Shown here: piece after piece, positions 7,849-16,118 of the stretch | How positions within the stretch are numbered: the first letter of the stretch is position 1 | Layout: each line of letters starts with the position of its first letter | From: Streptomyces abikoensis | Lineage (GTDB): Bacteria; Actinomycetota; Actinomycetes; Streptomycetales; Streptomycetaceae | Direction: 5' to 3' | Length of the DNA stretch: 62,416 nt | Assembly (NCBI RefSeq): GCF_014648775.1 | Contig: NZ_BMRT01000016.1 | Location: forward strand, 1 to 62,416 | Notes under the pieces: generated by a model | The model's input: only the letters and a program-made list of their open reading frames with translations | Told to the model about the DNA's origin: nothing | Databases searched by the model: none | Translations under genes and position numbers: made by a program

Positions 7849-9111
7849 TCAGCAGTCACAGCCGCAATCGCAACCGTCACAGCAGTCGCATCCATCGCAG
7901 CACTTACTGCAACAGTCACAGCAATTGCAGCAGTCACCACAGTCGCCGCAATCGCCACCATCACAGTTGTCACAGCACTTGGCGCACCAACCCTCGCGCG
8001 GCCGCCCGTCCCAGGGGTCCGAGTAGGGGTCCTTGCAGCAGATCTGGCCGGTGCAGAACATGCCGGTCCAGACGGCGCAGCCCGCGATGAGCCCCCGGCG
8101 TCGCCGGCGGCCGCCCCTCGGCGGCTCCGGCGGCGCGGTCGGCGGCATCACGGGCGGCGGCCCGAAGGCGCCCTCGGGCGCGGCGTGCCCGTGCCCCGCC
8201 GCGTGCCCGTCGGCGGTGTGCCCGTGGGTCGCGCAGCCGCCGGTCGCGAACGCCCGGTCCACGGAACGTTCCAGCTCGTGCGCCAGCAGGAGGTGCGCCA
8301 GCCTGCCCTGGGACTTGCTCGCGAACGTAACGTCCCGCAGGGCCAGCCGCACCCCGCGCGCCGCGTCGTCGCACAGCCGCCGCGCCTCGTCGAGGCCGGT
8401 ACCGGTGGCGGTGATGGGGTTCCAGGACCCGGTGCGGGCGTCCTCCTCCAGGTCCTCGACGGCGTCGAGGAGATGGGCGAGCCGGCCGAAGAGCCGGCCC
8501 GCCTCCTCCAGCGCCGGCCGGTTGGCGGGCCTGCCCGCGAGCACGGCCGTGTATCCGAAGGCCATGGCGGTGGCCGTCTCGGTGGGCTCGGTGACCTCCA
8601 GCAGCGGGGTGCCCGGACCGGCCAGCGCCTCGACGCCCGCCTGCCGTTCGACGGCGTCGACCAGAACGGCCGTGTCGAAACCGAGTTCCGCCCCCGTACG
8701 GGCACCCGCCCCCTCCCAGCGGGCGGCGATGCCGCGCGCGGCCGCCGCGACCGGACGGCGCGCCAACAACCCGTCGCCGTCGGCGACATGGTCGCGCATC
8801 TTCGCGGAGGCCAGGACGAGCGAGACCGTGGCGGCCAGCCGGGCGCCCTCACCGTGGGCCACGGACGCGGAGCGCATCCCGCGGAGCGGGCAGGGCCCGG
8901 CGGTGCGCCGCCAGGCGCCGGCCTCCTTCGTCTCCGTGGACTGCGCCTCGACCAGCACCGATATGACGAGACCGTCATAGTTGGTTGCTATTCGAGCGAA
9001 TTGCCCGTGATCACCCCTCAACGCCAGACAGAGTCCGCAGAGATGCGCCATCCACTCCGCTCGCATGCGCTCCGAGAGTCTGTGACGGCATGGCCTGATG
9101 ATCCCGAACAA
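7849..9111 (-). CDS. DUF5685 family protein with extreme cysteine-rich tail
   Basis: A 420-residue protein opening with the family signature (FGIIRPCRHRL, then WMAHLCGLCLALR and TNYDGLVISVL). It has conserved early cysteines (C8, C25, C28) and a later CPLRGM, which suggest a metal site, followed by an alpha-helical core. After a His-rich linker (GHTADGHAAGHGHA) and a basic stretch comes a tail in which the last 45 residues contain 21 cysteines in CC, CDC and CGDC patterns with Asp and Gly, as in metallothioneins. The start is TTG at 9111 with GGGGA 6-7 bases upstream. It is divergent from a sepF paralogue. The molecular function is unknown; the tail may bind metal, form disulphides, or be a precursor-like segment. 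Confidence 0.85.
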   Translation of the reverse strand: MFGIIRPCRHRLSERMRAEWMAHLCGLCLALRGDHGQFARIATNYDGLVISVLVEAQSTETKEAGAWRRTAGPCPLRGMRSASVAHGEGARLAATVSLVLASAKMRDHVADGDGLLARRPVAAAARGIAARWEGAGARTGAELGFDTAVLVDAVERQAGVEALAGPGTPLLEVTEPTETATAMAFGYTAVLAGRPANRPALEEAGRLFGRLAHLLDAVEDLEEDARTGSWNPITATGTGLDEARRLCDDAARGVRLALRDVTFASKSQGRLAHLLLAHELERSVDRAFATGGCATHGHTADGHAAGHGHAAPEGAFGPPPVMPPTAPPEPPRGGRRRRRGLIAGCAVWTGMFCTGQICCKDPYSDPWDGRPREGWCAKCCDNCDGGDCGDCGDCCNCCDCCSKCCDGCDCCDGCDCGCDC

Positions 9112-9386
9112 AACGTGTCCCCGTGTGTGGTGTCGATGTGCCCGGGCATCCTAGTCAGCGGGGACAATCGAGCTGGGCCGGAGGCCGTCCACTCCGGTCC
9201 ATGCCGCATATGCCCAGGTCCGGCGCCTAAGGTCGGCTCATAGGAGTTTCTGACGCACCGCCACCCACTTTGCACCAGATGCGTCACGAAATCCCCGCAT
9301 GGCCGCCATCCACTTGGCACATCATCCGCATCATGGACGACCATAGAGGAGCGGGCGGAACACACCGCGTGTGAGAGGAGGCGTCC

Positions 9387-9830
9387 ATGGGATCGGTGCG
9401 CAAGGCGAGTGCGTGGCTTGGCCTCGTCGACGACAGCGATGACGAGCGCTACTACGGCGGCTACGAAGAGGACTCGGACGAGGGGACCGAGCCCGGCGAC
9501 TCCTGGGTGACCAACCCCAAGGTCCGTGTGGCCGACGAGGTCGCACAGGAACAGGGCACCCGTATCGCCACGGTCACCCCGGACGGCTTCCGGGACGCCC
9601 GCGGCATCGGCGAGCTGTTCCGGGACGGCGTACCGGTCATCGTCAACCTCACGGGCATGGAGCCCAGCGACGCCAAGCGGGTGGTGGACTTCGCCGCCGG
9701 GTTGACCTTCGGCCTCCGCGGCTCGATCGAACGCGTGGCGAACAGGGTCTTCCTGCTCACCCCCGCCGACTACAAGGTCGTCAGCGGGGAGGGGGGCCGC
9801 GCACAGGGCGGCTTCTTCAACCAGAGCTGA
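9387..9830 (+). CDS. SepF-like cell division protein (paralogue)
   Basis: A 147-residue protein with a short N-terminal segment (MGSVRKASAWLGL) that can form a membrane-binding amphipathic helix, an acidic linker (DDSDDERYYGGYEEDSDE) and a SepF domain (about residues 55-135: RDGVPVIVNLTGMEPSDAKRVVDFAAGL ... FLLTPADYKV, shown here in parts of the motif only). SepF links FtsZ filaments to the membrane. Streptomyces carry the canonical sepF in the division/cell wall cluster plus two paralogues; lack of ftsZ nearby makes this one of the paralogues, probably SepF2 (recall, unchecked). GAGGAGG lies 5-6 bases before the ATG. It is transcribed divergently from the DUF5685 gene across a 275-base region. 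Confidence 0.9.
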   Translation: MGSVRKASAWLGLVDDSDDERYYGGYEEDSDEGTEPGDSWVTNPKVRVADEVAQEQGTRIATVTPDGFRDARGIGELFRDGVPVIVNLTGMEPSDAKRVVDFAAGLTFGLRGSIERVANRVFLLTPADYKVVSGEGGRAQGGFFNQS

Positions 9831-9851
9831 CGCACGGGCAGGGCCCGGTGC

Positions 9852-11018
9852 TCACCGGAACGCGTCGAGGCCGGTGAGCGCCTTGCCCAGCACCAGCTGG
9901 TGCATCTCCACGGTGCCCTCGTAGGTCAGCACCGACTCCAGGTTCGTCGCGTGGCGCATCACGGGGTACTCGAGCGAGATCCCGTTGGCGCCCAGGACCG
10001 TCCGGGCGGTACGGCAGATCTCGATCGCCTCCCGCACGTTGTTGAGCTTCCCGAAGCTCACCTGCTCCGGCCGCAGCCGCCCCGCGTCCATCCGCCGGCC
10101 CAGATGGTGGGCCAGCAGTACGCCCTTGTGGAGCTCCAGCGCCATGTCGGCCAGTTTGGCCTGGGTGAGCTGGAAGCCGCCGATGGGCCGGCCGAACTGC
10201 TCGCGCGTGCGCGCGTAGTCCAGGGCCGTCTCGAAGCAGGTGCGCGCGGCGCCCATCGCGCCCCAGACGATGCCGTACCGGGCGTGGTTGAGACAGCCGA
10301 GCGGGCCGCCCAGCCCCTTCGCCCCGGGCAGCACCGCGTCGGCGGGCAGCCGCACCTCGTCCAGGACCAGCTCGCTGGTGACGGAGGCGCGCAGCGACCA
10401 CTTGTGCTTGATCTCGGGCGCGGAGAAGCCGGGGCTGTCGGTGGGGACGACGAATCCCCTGATCCCCTCGTCCGTCCGGGCCCAGACGACCGCGACGCCG
10501 GCCACCGAGCCGTTGGTGATCCACATCTTGCGGCCCGTCAGCAGCCAGTCGCCGCCGGCGTCGCGCTTGGCGTACGTCCGCATCCCGCCGGGGTCCGAGC
10601 CGTGGTCGGGCTCGGTCAGCCCGAAGCAGCCGATGATCTCGCCGGCCGCCATCCCGGGCAGCCAGCGCCGCTTCTGCTCCTCGGAGCCGAAGCGGTGGAT
10701 GGCGTACATCGCGAGGGAACCCTGCACGGAGACGAGGGAACGGATGCCGGAGTCGGCCGCCTCCACCTCCAGGCACGCCAGCCCGTACTGCACGGCGCTC
10801 GCGCCCGCGCAGCCGTAGCCGGTGAGCTGCATGCCGAGGGCGCCCATGGCGCCGAGCTCCCGGGCGAGCTCGCGCACGGGGACCTCGCCGCTCTCGTACC
10901 ACTCCGCGATGTGCGGCAGCACACGGTCGCGCGCCCAGCTCCTGACGGAGTCCCGGATGGCCCGGTCCTCGTCGGTGAGCAGGTCGTCGATGCCGAGCGG
11001 ATCATGTGGATCGAACAC
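9852..11018 (-). CDS. gcdH: Glutaryl-CoA dehydrogenase-like acyl-CoA dehydrogenase
   Basis: A 388-residue FAD enzyme matching the full length of the family. LTEPDHGSDPGGM and KMWITNGSVAG are flavin-binding motifs, TREQFGRPIGGFQL is the standard acyl-CoA dehydrogenase segment, and Glu367 in TYEGTVEMHQLVLG is the catalytic base. The high match to human glutaryl-CoA dehydrogenase around GYGCAG, SLRASVT and LGGPLGCLNHARYGI supports glutaryl-CoA to crotonyl-CoA activity in lysine/tryptophan degradation. The GTG start at 11018 is placed 7 bases after GGAGG; the ATG at 11051 has none. It converges on sepF. Confidence 0.9.
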   Translation of the reverse strand: MFDPHDPLGIDDLLTDEDRAIRDSVRSWARDRVLPHIAEWYESGEVPVRELARELGAMGALGMQLTGYGCAGASAVQYGLACLEVEAADSGIRSLVSVQGSLAMYAIHRFGSEEQKRRWLPGMAAGEIIGCFGLTEPDHGSDPGGMRTYAKRDAGGDWLLTGRKMWITNGSVAGVAVVWARTDEGIRGFVVPTDSPGFSAPEIKHKWSLRASVTSELVLDEVRLPADAVLPGAKGLGGPLGCLNHARYGIVWGAMGAARTCFETALDYARTREQFGRPIGGFQLTQAKLADMALELHKGVLLAHHLGRRMDAGRLRPEQVSFGKLNNVREAIEICRTARTVLGANGISLEYPVMRHATNLESVLTYEGTVEMHQLVLGKALTGLDAFR

Positions 11019-11133
11019 GGGGCAGCCTCCGGCTCGGTTCGGGGTGATCATCGCCTGCCCAGAACGCTACGGGTGGGTAACCCCCGGCGTCCAGACCCGG
11101 CCGGGGTGGGGTTCGGCACCCGCCGGGGCGGCC

Positions 11134-12720
11134 TCAGCCCTCCGCCGGCTCCAGCCCGCGCGGCAGCCGCAGCGCCGCCACCGCGCCCAGCGCGAGCAGC
11201 CCCGCGCTCACCACGAGCGTCACGTGGAGGCCGTGCACGAAGGCGTCCCGCGCGGCCACCCGCAGCGCGGCGCCCGCCGGGCCGTCGAGGCGGGCGGCGA
11301 CCTCGTACGCCTCGCCCAGCGAGTGGCTCGCGGCCAGGCCCGCCGCGCTCGGGACGCCGGGGACGGCGTCGACGCCCGGCGCGTACGCCGCGTTCATGAC
11401 GCTGCCGAGGAGCGCGATGCCGATGCCCGCGCCGAGCTGGTACGACGTCTCGCCGATCGCGGCCGCGCCGCCCGCCGCCCGCGCGGGGGCCTCGCTCAGC
11501 ATCGACTCGTACGCTCCGAAGAGCGTGGTCTCCAGGCCGAAGCCGAGCAGGACGAAGCCGGCGATCAGCGCGTAGGGGCGGTCTTCCGCGCCCATGACGG
11601 TCAGTGAGAGCACCGCCATCGCGGTGAGCACGAAGCCCGCCGAGACCATCGCGCGCGGCCCGAACCGCTGGAGCACCCGCGAGCCGGCGAGGCCGGCGGC
11701 CATCGCGGCGAGGGTGAGGGGCAGCAGGCGCAGGCCCGTCTCGAGCGGGGTGAGGCCGAGGACGAGCTGGAGGTACTGGGCGGCGATGAGTTCCAGGCCG
11801 ACCAGCGCCAGCATGGCCAGCACGATGCAGCCGACGGAGGTGCCGAAGGCGGGCCGCGCGAACAGCGTGAGGTCGACGAGCGGATGGGCCCGCCGCCGCT
11901 GCCGCCGGACGAAGAGGACGAGCAGGGCGGCGCCCACGGCGGCCGGGACGACCGTGCCCAGCGAGAGCGCCTCCGCTCCGCCCACCCGCTTGACCCCGTA
12001 GACGACGCCGAACAGGCCGAACGCCGCCATCAGCGCGCCGAGGACGTCCCACGGGCCGTCGTGGTCGCCGGTCGACTCGGGCAGCAGCCAGCGGCCGACG
12101 GGGAGGCTGACGGCCATGAGCGGGATGTTGATGAGGAAGACGGAGCCCCACCAGAAGTGCTCCAGCAGGAATCCCCCGAGCAGCGGCCCGACGGCCGCGC
12201 CCACCGCCGCCACCGCGCTCCACACGCCGATGGCCAGGGCGCGCTCCCGGCGATCGGGGAAGACCTGCCGGAGGATCGAGAGCGTCGCCGGCATGATCAT
12301 CGCGCCGCCGGCGCCGAGCAGCGCCCGGGCGGCGATCAGGATCTCCGGTGTCGGCGCGACGGCGGCGAGCCCGGAGGCCACGCCGAAGAGGGCGTAGCCG
12401 AGGAGCAGCACCCGGCGGCGGCCGACCCGGTCGCCGAGGGTGCCGAAGAGGATGAGCAGCGAGGCGCAGACGAGGGGGTAGACGTCGACGATCCACAGCA
12501 GCTGTATCGCGCCCGGGCGCAGGTCCTCCGTGACGGCCGGGACCGCGACGTGCAGCACGGTGGCGTCGACGGCGACCAGGAGCAGGCTGACGCAGAGGAC
12601 GACGAGCACGGTCCACCGGCTCGTCGAGGCGGCACCCGGCCCTTCCGCGCGGCGCGGCCGGAGCCGCTGCCGGGGAACGCCGACCGGCCTTCTGGGGCCG
12701 GCGGTGGTCGTCCCGGACAT
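11134..12720 (-). CDS. DHA2-family MFS drug exporter (14 TM)
   Basis: A 528-residue multi-pass membrane protein of the EmrB/QacA type. After a basic N-terminus, TM1 carries the antiporter motif VDATVLHVAVPAV; the loop GTLGDRVGRRRVLLLG is MFS motif A; and GVWSAVAAVGAAVGPLLGG is motif C of proton antiporters. Such pumps export toxic or antibiotic compounds using the proton gradient. ATG at 12720 sits 7 bases after GGAGG. A short dyad TTGG-GGA-CCAA at 12771-12781 in the divergent region could be a repressor site, but no regulator gene adjoins. Substrate unknown. Confidence 0.92.
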   Translation of the reverse strand: MSGTTTAGPRRPVGVPRQRLRPRRAEGPGAASTSRWTVLVVLCVSLLLVAVDATVLHVAVPAVTEDLRPGAIQLLWIVDVYPLVCASLLILFGTLGDRVGRRRVLLLGYALFGVASGLAAVAPTPEILIAARALLGAGGAMIMPATLSILRQVFPDRRERALAIGVWSAVAAVGAAVGPLLGGFLLEHFWWGSVFLINIPLMAVSLPVGRWLLPESTGDHDGPWDVLGALMAAFGLFGVVYGVKRVGGAEALSLGTVVPAAVGAALLVLFVRRQRRRAHPLVDLTLFARPAFGTSVGCIVLAMLALVGLELIAAQYLQLVLGLTPLETGLRLLPLTLAAMAAGLAGSRVLQRFGPRAMVSAGFVLTAMAVLSLTVMGAEDRPYALIAGFVLLGFGLETTLFGAYESMLSEAPARAAGGAAAIGETSYQLGAGIGIALLGSVMNAAYAPGVDAVPGVPSAAGLAASHSLGEAYEVAARLDGPAGAALRVAARDAFVHGLHVTLVVSAGLLALGAVAALRLPRGLEPAEG

Positions 12721-12884
12721 CCACACACCTCCGTGTCATGCGCTCGCGGCCAGGGGGCCGGGGAAACCAGTTGGGGACCAATGAGCCCCGGCGGTATCAG
12801 GGGGCGAGTGAGTCGACAGCGTACGCGAACCCCGGCGGAACCCACGTGGCCCCTCTCACGTCGCCGGGCTGGGACAATCGATCG

Positions 12885-14102
12885 GTGACCGTTCGCGCTT
12901 CCTCCGCCTCCGCCGGCATGTCCACCAGCGGGCCCACCGGCATATCCGCCGGCGTCCCCGTCGGCGGCCGGCCCGCGCGGGCGCGTGCCGCGCTCCGCCG
13001 GGCGGCGCCCGCGCTGCTGCTGTACGCGGCGGTGCGCGTGCTGGGCGTGGTGGCGCTGGCGCTGTGGGGGCTGGCGGACGGCAAGGAGGCGCGTCATCTG
13101 CTGTCGGCGCGCTGGGACTCGATCTGGTACGCGCGCATCGCCGAGCAGGGCTACGGCTACACGCTCCAGCTGGCGGGCGGCAAGGTCCATTCCGATCTGG
13201 CGTTCTTCCCGCTGCTGCCCTGGCTGGAGCGGTCGCTGTCGGCGGTCCTGCCGCTGTCGGCGGGGGACGCGGGCCTGGTGGTCTCGGCGGTCGCCTCGCT
13301 CGCCGCGGCGTGGGGGATCTTCGCGGTCGGCGCGCTGCGGTACGGGCGCCGGGCCGGGGTGGCGCTGGCGGTGCTGTGGGCGGCGCTGCCGGTGGGCGTC
13401 GTCGAGTCGATGGCGTATTCGGAGTCGCTGTTCACGGCGCTGGCGGCGTGGGGCCTGTACTGCGTGCTGACCGGCCGGTGGGCGTGGGCGGGCGCGCTGG
13501 CGGCGCTGGCCGGGCTGACCCGGCCGGTGGGCGCCGCCGTGGTCGCGGCGGTCTGGCTGACGGCGGCGGTCGTCCTGGTCCGGGCCCGCCGCCGGGGCGG
13601 GGCGCCGCCGTTCGCCCGGGTGCTGCCGGGAGTGGTGCTCGCGCCGCTGGGGTGGCTGGCGTATGTCGCCTGGGTGGGGGTGCGCACCGGTTCCGCCACC
13701 GGTTATCTCGATGTCCAGGGCGGCTGGGGCAATGGTTTCGACGGTGGGCTGGCCTTCGGCTCGTTCATCTGGGAACGGCTGACGGGCCCGGCCTGGCCGG
13801 CGGGGGCGGCGCTGCTGCTCGGGGTGGCCCTGGTGATCCGGCTGTATCTGGCCGGAGTGCGTCAGGGGCAGCCGCTGCCGCTGCTCGTCTATACGGGCAC
13901 GGTGCTGCTGCTGGCGCTCACGGCCAAGGGGTACTTCGGGTCCAAGCCACGGCTGATGCTGCCGGCCTTTCCCCTGCTGCTGCCCCTGGCGGTGGCCCTG
14001 GCCCGGCTACGCACGGTACGCGTGGTGACGGTGATGACGGCTGTCGCGCTCGCGTCGGCTGCCTATGGCGCGTTCTGGCTGCACGGTTCCGGCCCACCAT
14101 GA
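12885..14102 (+). CDS. PIG-V-like polyprenol-dependent mannosyltransferase
   Basis: A polytopic protein of about 405 residues with the signature ARWDSIWYARIAEQGYGY in the first external loop (the RWDxxWY...GY motif of the PIG-V/Mannosyl_trans2 group) and FFPLLPWLERS after it. These enzymes transfer sugars from polyprenyl-phosphate donors outside the membrane, for instance in protein O-mannosylation or glycolipid synthesis; the acceptor cannot be told. No Shine-Dalgarno precedes the GTG at 12885, but GACAAT lies exactly 6 bases upstream as a possible -10 box, so a leaderless transcript is likely. The open frame extends to 12738, where codon use is poor. Confidence 0.8.
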   Translation: MTVRASSASAGMSTSGPTGISAGVPVGGRPARARAALRRAAPALLLYAAVRVLGVVALALWGLADGKEARHLLSARWDSIWYARIAEQGYGYTLQLAGGKVHSDLAFFPLLPWLERSLSAVLPLSAGDAGLVVSAVASLAAAWGIFAVGALRYGRRAGVALAVLWAALPVGVVESMAYSESLFTALAAWGLYCVLTGRWAWAGALAALAGLTRPVGAAVVAAVWLTAAVVLVRARRRGGAPPFARVLPGVVLAPLGWLAYVAWVGVRTGSATGYLDVQGGWGNGFDGGLAFGSFIWERLTGPAWPAGAALLLGVALVIRLYLAGVRQGQPLPLLVYTGTVLLLALTAKGYFGSKPRLMLPAFPLLLPLAVALARLRTVRVVTVMTAVALASAAYGAFWLHGSGPP

Positions 14103-14365
14103 TCGTAATTCCCGGTCGGCCCGGCGGCCCGCCGGGAAACGGCGCGGAACCCCTCGGCCACACACCGATAAACGGGGTCCCACGAAAAGGAATTAATACC
14201 TCGCCAGGCTTTGACCAAAGCCGCTCGGCACTTCTTTAGCCGATTCTTATTCCGCCGTTTCAAACATGCGGTGAGCCACGATTGAGACGCATTCCACATC
14301 ACATCGTCATCACAAAGAGCCTCGATCGGCCGAACCCTCCTGTCACGCAATGTAACGTCGATTGA

Positions 14366-15388
14366 GTGCGTACCAACGACGAGCTCGTCCCTGCGGAGGA
14401 GCGCTCCCAACCCGTGCGGCCGCGGATGACCCGGACCCGCCTGGGCATCTTCGTGGCGACCTCCGTGGTCTACGTGGCGATCGTGGTCGGCGTGCTCACC
14501 ACGTCCTGGCCGGTGCGCTTCGACTGGCAGGTCATGCTCTTCCGGCCCTACAAGCAGTGGCCGGAGATCCACGCCTTCCTCGACTACTTCGTGGTCCTGG
14601 GCCAGCGCGGCCCGACCGCCGTGGCGGTCGCGGCCTGGCTCGGCTGGTGTACGTACAAGCAGAAGACCCTGCGCCCGCTGCTGGTGCTGGGCACGTCGCT
14701 GCTGCTGCTCAACGCGACGGTGGGCGCCGCCAAGATCGGCATGGGCCGGCTCGGTCCGCACTACGCCACCGCCATCGGCTCGAACGAGATGTTCGCCGGC
14801 GGCGACATATTCCCCTCGGGCCACACCGCGAACGCGGTGGTGACCTGGGGCGTCCTCGCCTATCTGGCCACCACGCCGCGCACCCGGCGGATCTCCTCGG
14901 TGTGCGCCGCGATGCTGGCGCTCGGCGTCGGGATGACCACGGTCTACCTGGGCACGCACTGGATGAGCGACGTCACCCTGGGCTGGACCGCCGGTCTGCT
15001 GGTGCTGCTGGCCCTGCCCTGGTTCGAGCCGCTGATGGCCCGTGCCGAGGGCTGGCTGCTGGGCGTCTGGCTGCGGCTGCGCAGCGGCCGGCTGCTCACC
15101 GCGGTGCCCGTCCCCGCGCCGGTCGCGGCGTCCGTGCCGCTGGGCGCGCCGCGCGCCCCGGCCGACGACGAGCTGCCGGTCCGCGAGCCCGTGGGCGCCG
15201 GCAGCCGCTCGGGCGGCGGGTCGGCCACCCGGGTCGCCGAGGGCAGGACGCATCTGGTGCCCCGGCCGCACACGGTCCGCTCCGAGCGGAGCCCGGTCAC
15301 CCCGGCCGGCAGCCGCCGGCCGCCGCACGCCGACCGGATGCCGCGCGGCACGTCGTTCGGCCCGTCGGCCGGGCGCGGCCGGGCCTGA
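14366..15388 (+). CDS. PAP2-family membrane phosphatase
   Basis: A 340-residue protein with about five membrane segments and the three PAP2 phosphatase motifs in degenerate form: KIGMGRLGP, IFPSGHTANAV (with the catalytic His) and TVYLGTHWMSDV. It probably dephosphorylates a lipid phosphate or polyprenyl pyrophosphate at the outer membrane face. The last 95 residues (after VPVPAPVAASVPL) are a Pro/Arg-rich, probably cytoplasmic disordered tail unusual for the family. There is no ribosome site before the GTG at 14366, while TAACGT stands 7 bases upstream, suggesting a leaderless start. A long hairpin follows the gene. Confidence 0.87.
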   Translation: MRTNDELVPAEERSQPVRPRMTRTRLGIFVATSVVYVAIVVGVLTTSWPVRFDWQVMLFRPYKQWPEIHAFLDYFVVLGQRGPTAVAVAAWLGWCTYKQKTLRPLLVLGTSLLLLNATVGAAKIGMGRLGPHYATAIGSNEMFAGGDIFPSGHTANAVVTWGVLAYLATTPRTRRISSVCAAMLALGVGMTTVYLGTHWMSDVTLGWTAGLLVLLALPWFEPLMARAEGWLLGVWLRLRSGRLLTAVPVPAPVAASVPLGAPRAPADDELPVREPVGAGSRSGGGSATRVAEGRTHLVPRPHTVRSERSPVTPAGSRRPPHADRMPRGTSFGPSAGRGRA

Positions 15389-15417
15389 GCCCGCCGGGAG
15401 AGGCCGGTCACGCACAC

Positions 15418-15458
15418 CGCGAAGGCGGCCCCGGAACTCCTCCGGGGCCGCCTTCGCG
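15418..15458. terminator. Bidirectional terminator between PAP2 and I78 genes
   Basis: A perfect 18-bp stem begins CGCGAAGGCGGCCCCGGA and closes on a 5-base ACTCC loop. It lies between two convergent genes and can serve both. Confidence 0.85.
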
Positions 15459-15471
15459 CGCGTCCGGGCCG

Positions 15472-15687
15472 TCAGCCCTTCCAGCAGCGCCGTACGGTGC
15501 CGTGCTCGACCTCGAAGTTCAGCCGGCCGGCGCGGTACTCCATGGTGACGATCGCGCCGGGCGGCAGTGTCCGTACGTCCGTCCAGCCCTGGGCACGGGC
15601 CCGGGCGGTGGCCTCGTCGGCGGGGAGGCCGACGTAGGCGGCGGGGTCGTCGTCGGGATCGGCGGGGAGTCCGGGGAGGGTTGCCAT
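15472..15687 (-). CDS. Small I78-family peptidase inhibitor-like protein
   Basis: A 71-residue protein whose central and C-terminal part (GLPADEATARARAQGW ... MEYRAGRLNFEVE ... VRRCWKG) matches the I78 inhibitor/potato-inhibitor-like fold found in many Streptomyces small proteins. No signal peptide is visible, so it probably acts inside the cell or has no inhibitor function. The ATG at 15687 follows GGTGA by about 5 bases; a GTG three codons upstream is an alternative. Confidence 0.75.
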   Translation of the reverse strand: MATLPGLPADPDDDPAAYVGLPADEATARARAQGWTDVRTLPPGAIVTMEYRAGRLNFEVEHGTVRRCWKG

Positions 15688-15696
15688 GGCAGTCAC

Positions 15697-16118
15697 CGTA
15701 GGCGGCCGGACGGGGCGTCGCCCAGCCTCCCGTCGCCGCCGGGTCCGCCACTGGTCACACTTCTGTCACAGTGACCCCGAGGGGGTTTGCGCCGAATTCC
15801 CTCACCCCCACGGGGTGTTCCTTTTCCCTCGCGACGCCTCCACAAAAACTCGCCGGTGAATTCACCACTCCTTCCCGGACGCCCCTCCGGCAACCCCCCC
15901 GGCGCCCCGGCGAATTCCCGCCCCGCACCCCTGCCCGGCATTGATCCACGGGAATTACCGGAGGTACGGCCCTATCGGCGCGAGAGCCCTCGGAATTCAG
16001 CGTTCCGGAACGTCCCGGGGGTGAGGCACCCTCGCGCGCGCGGCGCCACCGGAGCATCATGGCGGGTGCCCGCGAGGACACTCGCGTATCCGAGAGCACC
16101 ACAAGCGAGGGGGCACGG
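15697..16118. other. Intergenic region with palindromes before the oxidase gene
   Basis: About 420 bases without a convincing gene. It holds two perfect 12-bp palindromes, GGTGAATTCACC (15855-15866) and CGTTCCGGAACG (16001-16012), and several scattered GAATT elements. Being upstream of the orphan cytochrome oxidase gene, these are candidate operator sites. Confidence 0.5.

Noticed and set aside
7600..9243. Plus-strand Thr/Ala/Val frame opposite DUF5685
   Set aside because: It is the antisense of the cysteine-rich tail; the minus frame carries the recognisable DUF5685 start FGIIRPC.
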